Shown in pieces: positions 40,289 through 51,882 of a stretch of DNA of 64,000 nucleotides. Under the pieces are notes generated by a model. That model was not told where the DNA came from and ran no database searches. It saw only the letters and a program-made list of their open reading frames with translations. The DNA comes from Phytophthora sp. 'mugwort' (taxonomy: Eukaryota > Oomycota > Peronosporomycetes > Peronosporales > Peronosporaceae), in assembly GCA_033558025.1 (NCBI GenBank), contig JAUCEF010000008.1, positions 3,038,001 through 3,102,000 on the forward strand, in the 5' to 3' direction. The position numbers and the translations under genes were made by a program. The stretch's first letter is position 1, and every line of letters begins with the position of its first letter.

Positions 40289-42060
40289 TGAAACTATATG
40301 GTCATTATTGTACACATTGAATTATCATGCGACGACGTAATAAGGCGTTTTGAGGAAGTATACAACGCAGAGAAGTTTACGAAGTGAAAAACTATCGTAG
40401 AACTTATACGCGTGCAGCATGCGGATGCTTCACGCTAGAGCAAGAGCCGCCCTACCCCCACCTACCTGGATACAGCAAGAAGGAACAAAAATTGCTGCTT
40501 AGTAGAGCGCGTTGGCACTGGCGAACCGATCGGTATTGTCGCACAGTCCTATGGTGTCACGCGTGGCAATATGTCGCTGAAAAAACAATGACAGCAGGCC
40601 GTGTAACAAGCTGTTAAGCTGGTTGCGAAGCTCATTGATACTAAGGTTCAGCTAGCTGCAGTCTCAGCAGACAACGAGAAATATCGGGTTTCATATGCTC
40701 TTTATTATGGTATTATAGTTTTGGCTCTTATGCTTATTGTTGCTAGGTTACTGGGCTGGATTCGATGACTAAATAGGGTGAAGTGCATTCGCTACGTTCT
40801 CGAATAGTGTGACCAGCAAGATGAGGCGCCGCGTAGTCGTAAATGTTCTTATGGCGTCACCTTAAAATAGTGCCTAAAACCTAAAAGTGCCTAATAGTAA
40901 ATACCCATCGTTTGATAGATTACCATATCTAGTATTTACAGGTTTTTTGATTATCGCATTAAAAGAGAAGTTTTTTCTGATGCTATTTTGGGAGCAGTAC
41001 CTGTTTTGCTGCTTCGGTGGTCGATGTCTGAGCCAAGCGCAAACATTTTACGTTGGACAGAAACCACAACCAGGCTGATATAACCTCCACTATACGTAAT
41101 GGGCACGTTGCTAACTCCGCGAAAGGAGGAGGATCTTCCGTTCTAACTTCGCGAAAGGTGGAGAAGTTCATGGTGTATATGGTGAAGGCTTAGCATAACT
41201 GCATCATGTCTGCAAACACGCTATCCTAACAGAATGCAGAGGGGCATCTTCAGCGGTCCAACCTTAAGGCAGCTTTACCGAGTTAGCCTCAGTCTGGATC
41301 TCGGGCAGGGAGGGGTACACCACGTCGGGTGCCGCGTGAATTTCATCAACACCCCCCTAACGTATGCCATGCATTAAGTGTAACCTTGCCGTCTCCAGCT
41401 TTATTTCGTTGATGAACGCCAACAGAGGCGGGTGTGTCGTACCTAGCCCGTCAGTGAACGTACTGCACTACTGTACGCCTCAAGTGAGTTATTCGTGTGG
41501 TCCACCAACGAAATGTACACTACGGTCATTGCTGGAACGTTCCAGCGACTATGCTCTTACCGAATAATCCACGAATCCTTGAGGTACTTCCAGAACTTGT
41601 CCCACTTTGTATTAACTCCAGCCCGATAGGTTCGAGGGTTGAAACGCTGTACGACGTACGAAATGCCGTTGTAGATGAGCTTGTCGTCTGGGACTTGTCC
41701 AGGCTGATGCGGTCGAACAGAGGTTCCCTCATGTGACTTAAGCGGTCGAGCAGGGGCTCCCGCATGTGAGTAACGCTGTCGAACAGGGGCACGCGTCTGA
41801 TGATGACTCCGTCGCACTGGACCGATATCTGCGTGACCCCGGCCTGGTCGAGTGTGAGCTCCCACGCCTCGATCCGGTTCAACTTGTTCTCTGTGCGGGT
41901 GCAAGTGGCTATTCATGAATAATACTACTTAGCCGTTCATTTTGACTATCTGAAGTTCAACAGTGCTGACTAAGACGACTGGTGTAACCCACGCAAAACT
42001 TGACTAAGACAGCAAATTGTATGCTATGATGTTGCGTGCAAGCAGCATAGTGGATTACAG
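40289..42060. other. No gene recognised
   Basis: Scattered short frames. One reading at about 40500-40770 gives a charged helix then a hydrophobic segment (YYGIIVLALMLIVARLLGW), possibly the end of a lost membrane protein. At 41100-41165 a word (gcgaaaggnggag) is repeated twice. Nothing else supportable. Confidence 0.3.
41710..41796. repeat. 33-bp tandem repeat, about 2.6 copies
   Basis: Units start at 41710, 41743 and 41776 (partial), sharing GTCGA(A/G)CAG(A/G)GG and CATGTGA. On the minus strand the unit reads MREPLLDRLSH, so the repeat keeps frame in a minus frame spanning 41882-41526. Confidence 0.7.
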
Positions 42061-42079
42061 ATGTTTGCGCTACCACAAT

Positions 42080-43900
42080 GTCCAGTGAGCAAGGTGAAAT
42101 GCGCTCGTGGCACAAGCGACTTGGGCATCTAGGTCGAAATTGGTTAGAAGTAACGCCAGGGCCGGTATGAACTGCATTATTTAACAGGTATTAACCCCAT
42201 AAGTAACAAGAAAGTGCGAAGCGTGCATTAAGAGCAAATTAACGCGTAATTCGTTCGAGAACGGCATCAGTACAGATAAAAAGTGTAAAATCGTCGAGAA
42301 AGCTCACGCAGATATCTGGAGGTCATGATAAGCAGGCATGTGGCCAAAGGATCCTGAAGAAATCAATGAGACAGCAGCCGCGAAGATGCGAGAAGCGATA
42401 CCACAGTCAAAAGCAAAAACCAGGCTTAGTAGAGGTGCAGGATCCGCAAGCTCAAGAGGGTATGTGAGAGCGAAATCGCTCAACGACCATCAGGAATGGA
42501 TGTCGAATTAAACCACCGAGATGGCTGCATGAATCTGTGTTGATGGCGAGAGAGCTCGGATAAGCGATGAACGAGCCAGAAAATATTTTATGAAGATTGT
42601 GTGACAGCACTTACGGAATCTCCACGGCAAGTTGGCTTCTTTCTGATTTGGGAGTCTCACGCCTAGCAGCCACTAATCACTGTCAGTGCTGGCTGTAGCT
42701 AGCCATTCATGCGATAACAAACAATTCATTCTTAAATTTGCCAAAGGATCACCCGGACTCCAACTTCGGTAGAGTTCGTGACAGAGTGTGAAACTGTTGT
42801 CCTTCTAGCTTGAACCTCCAGCAAAAATTGCGGATACAATGGAGTCTGATCCGTTCATTAAGCGGAAGCAGCACATGTCAAGTACAGCTTATTGCTGTAA
42901 AAATTAGACGTGTGAGCTAGTTCCACGGACGCCTGGTATGAAAGTGTTCCATAGTAATTGGGTGATACGTGTCAAATACAACGGGGATGGAACGTTCTAG
43001 AGATACAAATCCGTTTAGCGATAAACGGCGACTTGCGAAAGTATGACGTTGATTTTTCTTGAAGTATGCGCGCTTTTGGTTCAATTTGAGACATTGCGCT
43101 TCTTGCTTTAATACGCTGTTGTGATGGGCTACGACATTGACCAGATGGATGTAACTACAGCTTTCTTGAATGGAAACCTTGATACTGTTGTATTCATGGA
43201 GTAAGCTTAAGGGCTTAGGGCATGATTACGATGAAAGATTTTTGGGTCGATTCACTATATTCTAGGCTGGGAGGTCCAGCGACACAGATGAAATGGAGCT
43301 TAAATTAACAGAAGAAGTGTATTGGTCAGACACTCGAAAAGTTTGCAATGAGCACGTGCAATGATACGTCGATTCCAAGCAAACCAGAGAACCTATTATC
43401 GAAAGTACTGCGCGATCCAGAGGTGATCGAGCTCATGTGGAATAAGCCGTATCGAGATGCAACTAGTCCGCTGACGTGCGAGAGTGTCATGGGCAGTTCA
43501 AGAATAGCGTATGGCGAGTAGTAAAAACGATGTTACGTTATCTGAAGATATCCGAAGACTAGGTGTAATGATTGATAGAGCCAAGTATGGGGGGTTGGTG
43601 GCCCCATGCAAGCAAAGGTGTTTCCATTTAGTGATGAAGATTTATAAGTTACCATGGTCGACGCTCGATTGCAGTACTCGTGATTGTGCTTGGTGATAGT
43701 ATCGTATCGCGGTGCAGCAAACCGAGGTAATGGTGACTATTAACAGCACCGAAATAGAATATGTATCACTGAGCATGTTAGACAGGAGATCATTCGTTCT
43801 AGAATGATGAGTGAGGAACTGCTGAAGAAGCGGCTGATTTTACAAGATTCTTCGTCGATAAGGTAGCGCGTTAAGGCCATCGAACCGTTTCACTCAAGGA
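42080..43900 (+). pseudogene. Ty1/copia pol remnant (pre-integrase, RT, RNase H pieces)
   Basis: Collinear copia fragments. The GAG-pre-integrase motif RSWHKRLGHLGRNWLEV lies at about 42103-42153, with a zinc-type CEACIKSKLTRN (about 42217-42250). The integrase core is mostly lost. The start of RT lies at about 42965-43060 (RVKYNGDGTF, then YKSRLAIKGDLRKYDVDF). MGYDIDQMDVTTAFLNGNLD plus TVVFME follows at about 43123-43200. Further pieces resemble the segment before RNase H (GQTLEKFAMSTCNDTSIPSK at about 43320-43383) and LRYLKISED (about 43535). Frames are broken many times, and no LTR was identified on either side. Confidence 0.7.
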
Positions 43901-46249
43901 CGAAGAACATAGACATAAACTCCCCTTCATTCGAGAGAAACAAGATAATCACGAGGTCGATGTGTAGAAGATAGCAAGCGCAGACAACATTACGACGTCT
44001 TATCGAAGCCACCGCCCCATGTGGCGTTTGAAAGACACATAAATGCGTTGCAGGTACTACCAATGCATCAATGTGAGTCAACCTGCGAGAAGCAGGTTGG
44101 GCACTTGCGCGGCTGAGTTGAGAGAGTGATAGTCACTTGGTAACAGTGATATTTATTTTGGGCAGAGACAAAAATGAAGGGCGAGACGTGTAACTAGGGA
44201 TACGTAACCTTCTAGAGAGAGAAGTAAATGGAGAAATATATCGCCTTTTGCCCCCTATCCTCATACGTGATCCCAGACAACATGTATTTGGTGCTGATAC
44301 ACATTTATGGTGTAGACAGCCACATAGTTGAAGCTTCGGTGTTAGCCCCATCCGCGCAAGCTCAGAAAAAACGGCATCGTGCAAAACCCATATAATAGGT
44401 CAACGCCCCCCCCCCCCACACACACACACACATTCGATGCAGATCCAATGAATGATTTAGTGGCGAATTCACAGCAGATTTGGTGATCACCGAGTTTGAG
44501 ATGTTGGGATTGTTTTCGGTGCGCAGATAGTGGAGTAAAGCGAAGCGATAAACGAAGCGAGCAAGCAGAAATGAAATTGTACTGATACCATAAACGGGCG
44601 CGGGGCATGCGCGTCAGATTCCAAGGCTGAGGTTTATTAGGATTTTGGCAAGCGCGACCAGAGCTACGCCGCCACGTAAGAACGTCAGGGCTCCAGTGGA
44701 GTCTCCATGTGTCCATGTTGGCGGAGCGCCTTAAATTTACGCACCCATCATCCCGTTTGGGGTACCAGCCGGCGCCTTGCTTCTCAAGCAAGGAACCTTC
44801 CTATCGTTGGTTATAAGCAATGAACAACACATATAACTCCTATGTCTGCTTGATGGAAAGCGTACATATATGGTGTACATACAACATGTTATGGTAAACG
44901 TAGTGCGTTTTCTGCAATGCTCAAATATATTGCCTTTTTCCAACGATTTTAACCCTTAATTCTCGCAGTTTCCCCCGCTATACATCTGCTGATGTCGCGG
45001 CATACACCCCATTGAGCCGTGTACAGAAGATCGCATGCTGACCGTCCACATTTTCCGACACCCACACTTATTGCGGCATATAGTCCTTGCAATAATGGGT
45101 TGCTTGTACTGACCAACTGCGCGGTACACATCCAACCTGGCGCCGGGAAACCGCTTTGCCATTATGACGTTTACTTGGCCAAAGGATCTAGCTATTACTA
45201 ATACAACGCTGGTCCAAGTGGTTCTACTCAATATCATTAAGCAAGTTCAATCTCCGGATAGATGATAATCCCTATCAGTATTGAGAAGCGGGGACACAAG
45301 CTAACGAAGCAAAAGTGTGCGCGAGAGCCTCTTGATTCGTGATGCCGTTTAGTAGCTTTGTCAGGACTTTTTTTGCGGTAAATACCGCTACGGTCAGGTG
45401 ATGTTCAATGAGTTCTTTGTTTTGGTCCATGGCGGGCCTCTCCCGGTGGTGATGAGGTTAATATACGACGGTTCCGCGGGAGAGGGTGCAGACTATGGTA
45501 GTGTTGCCCGATCGAAATGAGCGTAGCCGGAATTAGGTCAATCCTAATAGTTGGCCACATGTCAAATCCGTCGCGAGGTCACGCGACCTAAAGAAAGTAG
45601 GTCATGTGAAAATGATAAGAAGAGGTAAGGCAAATTAATGTATATTATGCAATTTTATGCAAGGTTCTTCTTCATTGCCACGAATTACAGTACGTTCGTC
45701 GTAGTTATGCACCAGCCACGCCATCACCATCGTAGTCGAATGGGCTTACTTTCTTCTCTATCATCCTCCATCTCATCAGCTACACCATCCTCCGAACTAA
45801 CATCATTGCTGTACGAAGCGGATTGTTCCGTTTCGAGCATGTCCTGTCCTTCTTCAGCACCGCTGAGACCTGATTTCACGACGTCGGCATCATTTGGTAG
45901 CGTCGGCGCTCGAGGCAGGTGGGGGCGGGTTCGTTGGGGTGGCAAGCCAGTCTTGTTAGCACACTTGTGTATTGATTTACATACTCGCGCGACAGCGACT
46001 CGAGCACTGTGACCAATCAATTCAGTGAAGGTGAGGAGCTTGAATATTCGAGTTCAGATGATGTGGAAACGTTCGAGAGGGTTATCAGTCCGACTTACAA
46101 ACCTCCCGCCTCATGCCATACACATTCAAGTACGTGGATGGAAACGTTGTAGCCAAGTACTGCGGAACTAGTCCCAAAAGAGACGCCACTTCTGCGTAAA
46201 TACATTATTTTCGCTTCACGTGCTCGTTCGATCTTGACTTTGACCCAAT
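43901..46249. other. No gene recognised; one microsatellite
   Basis: A C12 run (44406-44417) leads directly into a (CA)n run to 44432. The minus frame 44791-44342 and the Cys-containing minus frame 45131-44949 are unassigned and probably chance. The minus frame 46020-45724 has an acidic Glu/Asp/Ser-rich stretch but no known domain. The rest is unstructured repeat debris. Confidence 0.3.
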
Positions 46250-46800
46250 TCCTTGGACTTCAATTTTGCTGTTGTTGATCACTGTAAGAATGTTTAACAC
46301 TCAGCCCATCGCTAACTTAGCTTCTAGTTTGGCATTCCGTACGCTTTGAGTTTGAGACGGCACGCCTGCTTAAATGAAATTAGCAGCTAATAATACGAAC
46401 GTCAGGATAGTATTCATGAATCGCACCAATAAGAGCTTTCTAAAAAATCACAAATGACCTCCTTCGGGATCAATTTCCTGCCTAATCAGCCCTCGGCATG
46501 GCGCAAAAACGTCAGGTAAGACCCGGCCGTAATATTGGTTGTGGGTGAAAAGATAACGGGAATATAGGGCTCGCTAGACGGATCATCGTTACGCATCGTT
46601 TGTATCCATTTCCAGCGCGAAATGTGCCATTTATAAACCACGGGAGACTCTCAATGCGCAGCAACTTTCGCAGTTGAGGGTGAGACCACCCGACGACACG
46701 GCTAATTCCGACGGAATCCTTTTGAGCCATAATTCCATCTTGCCACAAATACTGGAATTGCAAAAGACTGCTGTGACCCCTGCAACTTTGACATTCGAGG
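46250..46800 (-). pseudogene. Mutator-like (MULE) transposase remnant 2
   Basis: Minus strand: VGWSHPQLRKLLRIESLPWF then INGTFRA (about 46695-46612), the MULE entry to the catalytic core, where the usual string is (F)VDGTFR with the first catalytic Asp (Asn here). NGYKRCVTM follows. Further down, in another frame, KALIGAIHEYYPDVRIISC and FHL (about 46440-46375) match the segment with the second Asp and the CxFHxxQ motif. Stops interrupt it. The remnant at 9976-11135 covers the complementary, more C-terminal region, so the two are not overlapping copies. Confidence 0.6.
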
Positions 46801-47741
46801 CAGTTCAATAAATCGGTTGCGGTTGCCACCTGACTGCTGCCACGAACATACTTTACGCGGTTTCGGCTGCGTTCTTTGACACTCCACGGACGGGAGGCCC
46901 TGGCTGCATGTAGAATGTCTCCAAGACATGATTCCAGATCGCAGTTGGGACTTATTTGTTTCTGTCGCAAGTTTGTCGACTTACTGATATATTGCCTCAG
47001 ACACATCTGCGGAGTGGCTAGTATCCTCCATTGTAGCCGCATTGCTAGTGTGCGATCGACAACTGTGGGGTACAAGCTCGCTGAAATCATAGGATATTAT
47101 GTCAGCTATGAATACAAAACGTCCCTTCATTTTGCGCGGTATGAACTACAACAATATGATATCTTGATCCCAGTCACATTTGAGCGCGTGTATGAATAGC
47201 CTTGGTAGTACACCTCGGTATGACCGTCTCGTGTCTTGACCGGGAGATGCGTCAACGTAGGTGTACTGACACGGTTTAATGCTGCTTCACCACCTGGGGA
47301 GCTGCTCGACTGAGCGGGGTCACTTCCATTAAGTCCGGCACTGCTTCAAGCCCAGCAACCCAGCCGACAACAACACGGTGATGATGATTTTGCAGATACT
47401 AGAGCCGTGGTAGACGGAACAAATGAGCCTGAGCTCGACGATATAGTCCTCAACGGCGACGCAAAAAGATATCGTCACGTCCTGCCACCCATGGCACTGT
47501 TGGTGTGCCTAGCTCGTCAATCGCGTTGTCAGAAAATACTTGAGCGCCATCTTCTTGCTCGTTCAGACGCCAAGATCAAGTCGTTCGCCGAGAAATCGGT
47601 GAGAGCCGCTGTCGTCCGTGACGACTTGGATGCCGAAGTGGCGGATTGCTGAGCGAAGGCTTTGTAGCGTTTGCTCTGCGACGAGGCATAGCGCGAGTAT
47701 CAATCGAGCCTTGCAGTCGAGCCGGAAAATACCAGGCTTAA
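46801..47741. other. No gene recognised
   Basis: Flank of the Harbinger element. The plus frame 47407-47652 (81 residues) has an ordinary composition but no known domain. Confidence 0.3.
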
Positions 47742-47850
47742 GAGCATCTCCACTGGAAACAGCTATGGCTAAAAAAAAAAGAAAGCGCACTGATTGGGCA
47801 GCTGCTATATAGCATAGACATACAGAGTCGTCATTTACGGATCAGTCGCT

Positions 47851-48647
47851 ATGTGGCGCAGTCGACTCCTTCGTGAAGCGCTGGACGACGACGACGAGAC
47901 GCACGCGTGTGCGCTCTTGCTTGCGCCATCATGGAGAAAGAAGCGACGACATGGCGGCTCACTCCCCGGCAGAGCGCCAAACCGCGACCGAGATTATGAC
48001 ACTGCTCACAGTCTACTCGTCCAGCGATACTTCGCTGACAGTCCAACGTAAAACGACGTCCTGTTTGAATGCGATTCCGGATGCCGCGCAATGGCTTCAT
48101 GCGGATCCACGATACTCTACTCGCCGACTGTCCCTACTTTCGACAACGCCGTGATGCAGCCGGCAAGCTCGGTATTAGCAGCCTTTTGAAAGTTACAGCA
48201 GCGATACGTGTGCTGGCATACGCAAAAGCCGGTGACGAGCTAGATGAGATGTGTCACATCTCCGAGTCGGCCACATTTCAAGTGCTGAGGGGATTTTGTC
48301 GTGCTGTGATCGAGTGCTTCGGAGCGATCTACCTGCGATTTCCAACTCGTCATGACGTCGAGATGCTCTCGGCTCAAGAGGGCAAGAGTGGCTTCCCTGG
48401 TATGCTCGGCTCCATTGACTGCATGAAGTGGGAGTGAGCATTGTGTCCCAGAGCACATGCTGGTCAGTACAAAGGGCGCGAGAAAAAGCCGACGCTCGCA
48501 GCACGGTTTTGGAGTATCGAACATCTGCGCGATGTGATGCACTGCTGTATCATATTGCACAACATGGTGGTCGAGAGTCGGCGAGATCTTCTGGTCAACA
48601 ACGCAGACGAGGACTACTACTTCAACTTGCCATGCGACAACGTTTAA
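47851..48647 (+). pseudogene. PIF/Harbinger transposase, catalytic centre deleted
   Basis: The N-terminal frame begins at the ATG 47851 and stops at 48049-48051. The next frame, 48069-48437, is well preserved (FRMPRNGFMRIHDTLLADC, GKLGISSLLKVTAAIRVLAY, SGFPGMLGSIDCMKWE), with the first catalytic Asp in SIDCM. A frame shift leads to RAHAGQYKGREKKPTL, and the sequence then jumps directly to WSIEHLRDVMHCCIILHNMV, the family's C-terminal helix. The middle, including the second Asp and the Glu (usual GSLNDxNVLD and ERxFGxLQ strings), is gone. The protein cannot be catalytically active. Confidence 0.85.
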
Positions 48648-48832
48648 GCATCGCTCCAGCAGCCCACAGCAATCGAAGAAATGATCTCCACTTGGGGTAT
48701 AGCAGGAAATGAGCAAGAGCCCATCGAACTGCGGAACGACCTGGTCAACCATGTATGGGAAACCAAAGGAAATTCGAGCGCATAACGAACGAAGCATGCA
48801 AATATATGTCTGATTAGTCAAGTGTTTAGTCG

Positions 48833-49698
48833 TCAAAGATCGGCGTACTCCTGCACGGTGCTGGTGCTCATCGTGTCTTCGTGTGCAGTAGGCGGGGACG
48901 CAGCACTCTCACTTACACCAGCAGTAGAACGTGTTGGCAAGGTAGCGGCAGACCCTTCAACATTGGTGACACCCACGCTGGTGCCGTCAGGAGCAGCATC
49001 ATCATCGCAATCGTTCACCATCGCTCTCATCTCCGCGAGCTTCTTCTGCCTCAGCATTGAGAAGATCTGATTACGCTGCTGCGGGTCAACGTCTGGCATG
49101 TTGAACAAGTCGATGCACGGCCACTCATTGAGGATCTCGTTCTTGCGCTTCATCGACTTTGCAATCGAAATGGACGCGCTGTACTGCATCTTTAGTAACT
49201 TCTTCTCCTTCGCAATCGCGAGCGCCGCCTTCGTTCCAGCTGGTCGCTTCGTCCCCGGATCTATCGACTGCAGTCGAGTCATTGTCTGGTACATTTTCAG
49301 CAGGGCGCTTCTTGTTCTGGGTCGCGCTCCACTTGGGCTTGCTTGATACGATCTGGTAGGGTGCAAGAAACGCGAAAGCGTCACCTTGCGCGCCTCATAC
49401 AGCTTCAGCGCATCACAAAATGCGTCGTTAGCAGTTCTACCGCTCTCGTTGGCGCTGTCGACAATTGCGACGCAGCCGACGAAGCGACTGACTTCCCGAT
49501 TGATGTCAACCCAGCGGATCTTCAACACCGACAGTGAACGTATGTTGCTTGGCTCCAATTCACGATACTTCTCTGCACGCTCGGCCACAGTGTTTCTGAT
49601 TTCTGGTCGCCTCCATTGACTGGGTCCTCTGACGCCGCGCACCACGCAGTGCACAAGCTCGAGTCTTCACGATCCGTCCACGCCTTCCCGCGCGGCAT
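48833..49698 (-). pseudogene. Harbinger Myb/SANT-like protein (NAM-associated type)
   Basis: The second Harbinger protein, needed with the transposase to bind DNA ends. The start is the ATG at 49698 (MPRGKAWTDREDSSLCTAWC), a trihelix/SANT-like beginning. One frameshift near 49555-49570 passes to the long frame that runs to 48833: SLSVLKIRWVDINREVSRFV, GCVAIVDSANESGRTANDA, DALKLYEARK. The C-terminal NAM-associated region follows (RPAGTKAALAIAKEKKLLKM, DLFNMPDVDPQQRNQIFSML). A Ser/Thr/Ala-rich tail ends it. Except for the one frameshift it is nearly full length, so decay is recent compared with neighbouring elements. Confidence 0.75.
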
Positions 49699-49907
49699 CC
49701 CTTTCCTCGCTCTCCTTCTGTTTGGAAAATGCGTCCAATGGATATAGCTACTCGGTGCTATTGCGACCCTTCATAGACATGGAAACGGCCGTGAAGCTAA
49801 AAAAAAATATGGCCATAGCCTCGCCCGGTAAATACTCGGTTTATAAAAATTCACAGGTTTGGTTGCTGCTTTTAGCATTAGACACGACCGGTGGAGATGC
49901 TCTAAGA

Positions 49908-51772
49908 AGCCGTGTGGTTCGTGGGTGAGATGTTTCAAGAGTCTGCAATGTATCTACAAAGTGGGCTCAAAAACAAATCTTCAGCAGAAATGCACGTTGT
50001 AGGTAATGCGCAACTCAACGCAAATTTCCATGCGCGATTCATTAAATCAATCACGGCACGAGTTTTTGTTTTGCTTCCTAGAAGTGTGGTGAAATGACAG
50101 GCGCATCTTTGAAGAAGAATCGAAAGCGCGATGGTACGGTCAGGGTCATGGAGTAGATATCGAGAGCGAGAGAGCCCTAACACACACTGATATCATGAAG
50201 AATGATGGCAACGCTCGCCGCATAGTCCCTGCATGATCGGATGGTGATCATTAATTATTCGAACCTGAAGTTAGAAAAGTTGCATGATAAACTCCGTCGT
50301 CCACTATTTCACTACATTCACATCGGCCGTATTGCCGGCATACGGAACATGAGTCTCGTTCTCAACAACCAACAAGAACCACTGTCATGACTGCACAAAG
50401 TGCGTCTCGATCCGCAACAACTTTCTCGCGCGCCCGGTATCCCTGCAACCAACACGAATAGCAACCAGCGATGCTCCGTAATCGATACTGGTCTATAGAA
50501 AGCGACAGGGGCGAGATTTGTAGCCCTTTGTTTCAGCTCGAGTACGTGTAATCTACTTTGACTTCGCTTTTGCAAAATGGTTATATTATCCATATAAAAA
50601 CATATGATGCGTCCTTCAACATGCATTTTGGGAGCTATCGTCATGGAGTCTGCAGGCTCTTAGAAGTAGTCGGAAGATTACGCAGCGAAGTTGGTCTAAC
50701 GTTGCCTTTAATATGCTGCCTGGAGGACAGAAAACGAGAGTTGTACAATCAAAAGGATCGGACGGGCTTACGAACACAAGTCGCCTCACGCGTCCCACTA
50801 ACTCCTTTCGAGTCAGCGGATCTGTTTCTAGCGATCCAACATCGGTCTCATCATTGGGATGACCATCGCAGTCGTATGTCACAGTCGTTTTTTTTTTCGC
50901 TTCAGATGCAGAGGCAAGACATGCTACAGTGGACTTGGCGCAGGGGGAGGGGCAATAAGTCATTGACTGCTTAGCAAGCCGAGAGGCAAGGTAATGTGGT
51001 GACCGTGCAACGCGGCAACAAGGCAAGAATCAAGAGCTGCAACACTCAAGGGTCGGTTCACCCATCGCGAAATTTTTGAGCCGCTTAATGGTTGTTGAAC
51101 CTATTAGGGTTCACGGTGGACTTCCCTCTAGGTCATTCGTTGCCTTGAGATTTGCGTACGTGTACTGCTGACTCGGCAATGCCGAGTTTGTCGTGCGCTG
51201 ATTGTCATACCGCACGCCAGAACCTCAGGCCGGTAGCGTGAAGTGATCGGAGCAAAACACTACGTCACGTCGGGGCTTCATGATGGCGCTTGACAACAGC
51301 ATCCTCCTGCAGACTGCCTGTCGATACTATCGATTCGATGCATCCATTGTTTTTTTCCGCTTGGTAACTTCAAGCAATCTGCTGGCATACTGATTCCAAA
51401 AATCAACTTCAATCGCCGACTTACTGAATTGACCTTCATACTGGCAAAAGTCCTTCATATCGGCAGAAGCATGCTAGCCCTAGACACAAATGCATCATAG
51501 ATGTCGTAAATCTTAATAGACTTGTTATATCCATGTGGCATCCAAGTTGATAACCCAAACCAGCCCATAAAAGTTGTATGTTGGTTTGGGTTATCAACTT
51601 GTATGATGACAATACGGAAAATATTGACAGAAGAATCTGCCGTGGATCCCTACAAACCCCGATCCTGCAGTGGCAGAGTAGCCGGATATCCACGACAAAC
51701 AGCACGGTCTACAAACGCAAAAAAAAAAAATCTGACATGCCATTAGAAGGTCCACAAACGCCCTCCTCACTC
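49908..51772. other. No gene recognised; one hairpin
   Basis: Repeat-derived sequence without a recognised coding domain. It contains a T10 run near 50887, a small palindrome (ctcggcaatgccgag) near 51172, and the inverted repeat at 51543-51601 listed separately. Confidence 0.3.
51543..51601. repeat. Perfect 20-bp inverted repeat in a longer imperfect palindrome
   Basis: Arms 51543-51562 (CAAGTTGATAACCCAAACCA) and 51582-51601 are exact reverse complements, with a 19-base loop. Flanks pair weakly for a further 25 or so bases. It lies about 280 bases upstream of the repeat-protein gene. Confidence 0.9.
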
Positions 51773-51793
51773 GGTCACTCACTTCTCAATTTG
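51773..51793 (+). promoter_or_regulatory. Oomycete initiator (INR/FPR-like) element
   Basis: TCACTCACTTCTCAATTTG fits the oomycete core promoter (YCAYTY followed by CAATTTG). It lies about 90 bases before the ATG at 51883. Confidence 0.55.
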
Positions 51794-51882
51794 CTCGCCC
51801 TCGAGCACTTGACCCCTTCATCGAGCTTCCAGCTTCAACTTCAAGCTACAGCCCCGTTGACTTCAGCACGGACTCTAGGACC

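Larger units (their letters stand above)
47742..49904. mobile_element. PIF/Harbinger element with TIRs and TAA duplication
   Basis: The left end at 47742 reads GAGCATCTCCACTGG. The right end at 49904, reverse-complemented, reads GAGCATCTCCACCGG; a weaker match (GGCTAAAA / TGCTAAAA) continues further in. TAA flanks both ends (47739-47741 and 49905-49907), the 3-bp TWA target duplication of this superfamily, and GAGCATCTCCA is a classic Harbinger/Tourist terminus. The element is 2163 bp and carries the expected two genes, a DDE transposase (plus) and a Myb/SANT-like DNA-binding protein (minus), converging in the middle. Both are damaged, so mobility would depend on other copies. Confidence 0.9.

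Noticed and set aside
44406..44432. C/CA-rich run as a regulatory or Z-DNA element
   Set aside because: An ordinary microsatellite in transposon debris with no gene nearby.
44949..45237. Cys-containing minus frames as a small secreted effector
   Set aside because: No signal peptide, no promoter and no conserved Cys spacing that I recognise; likely chance frames.
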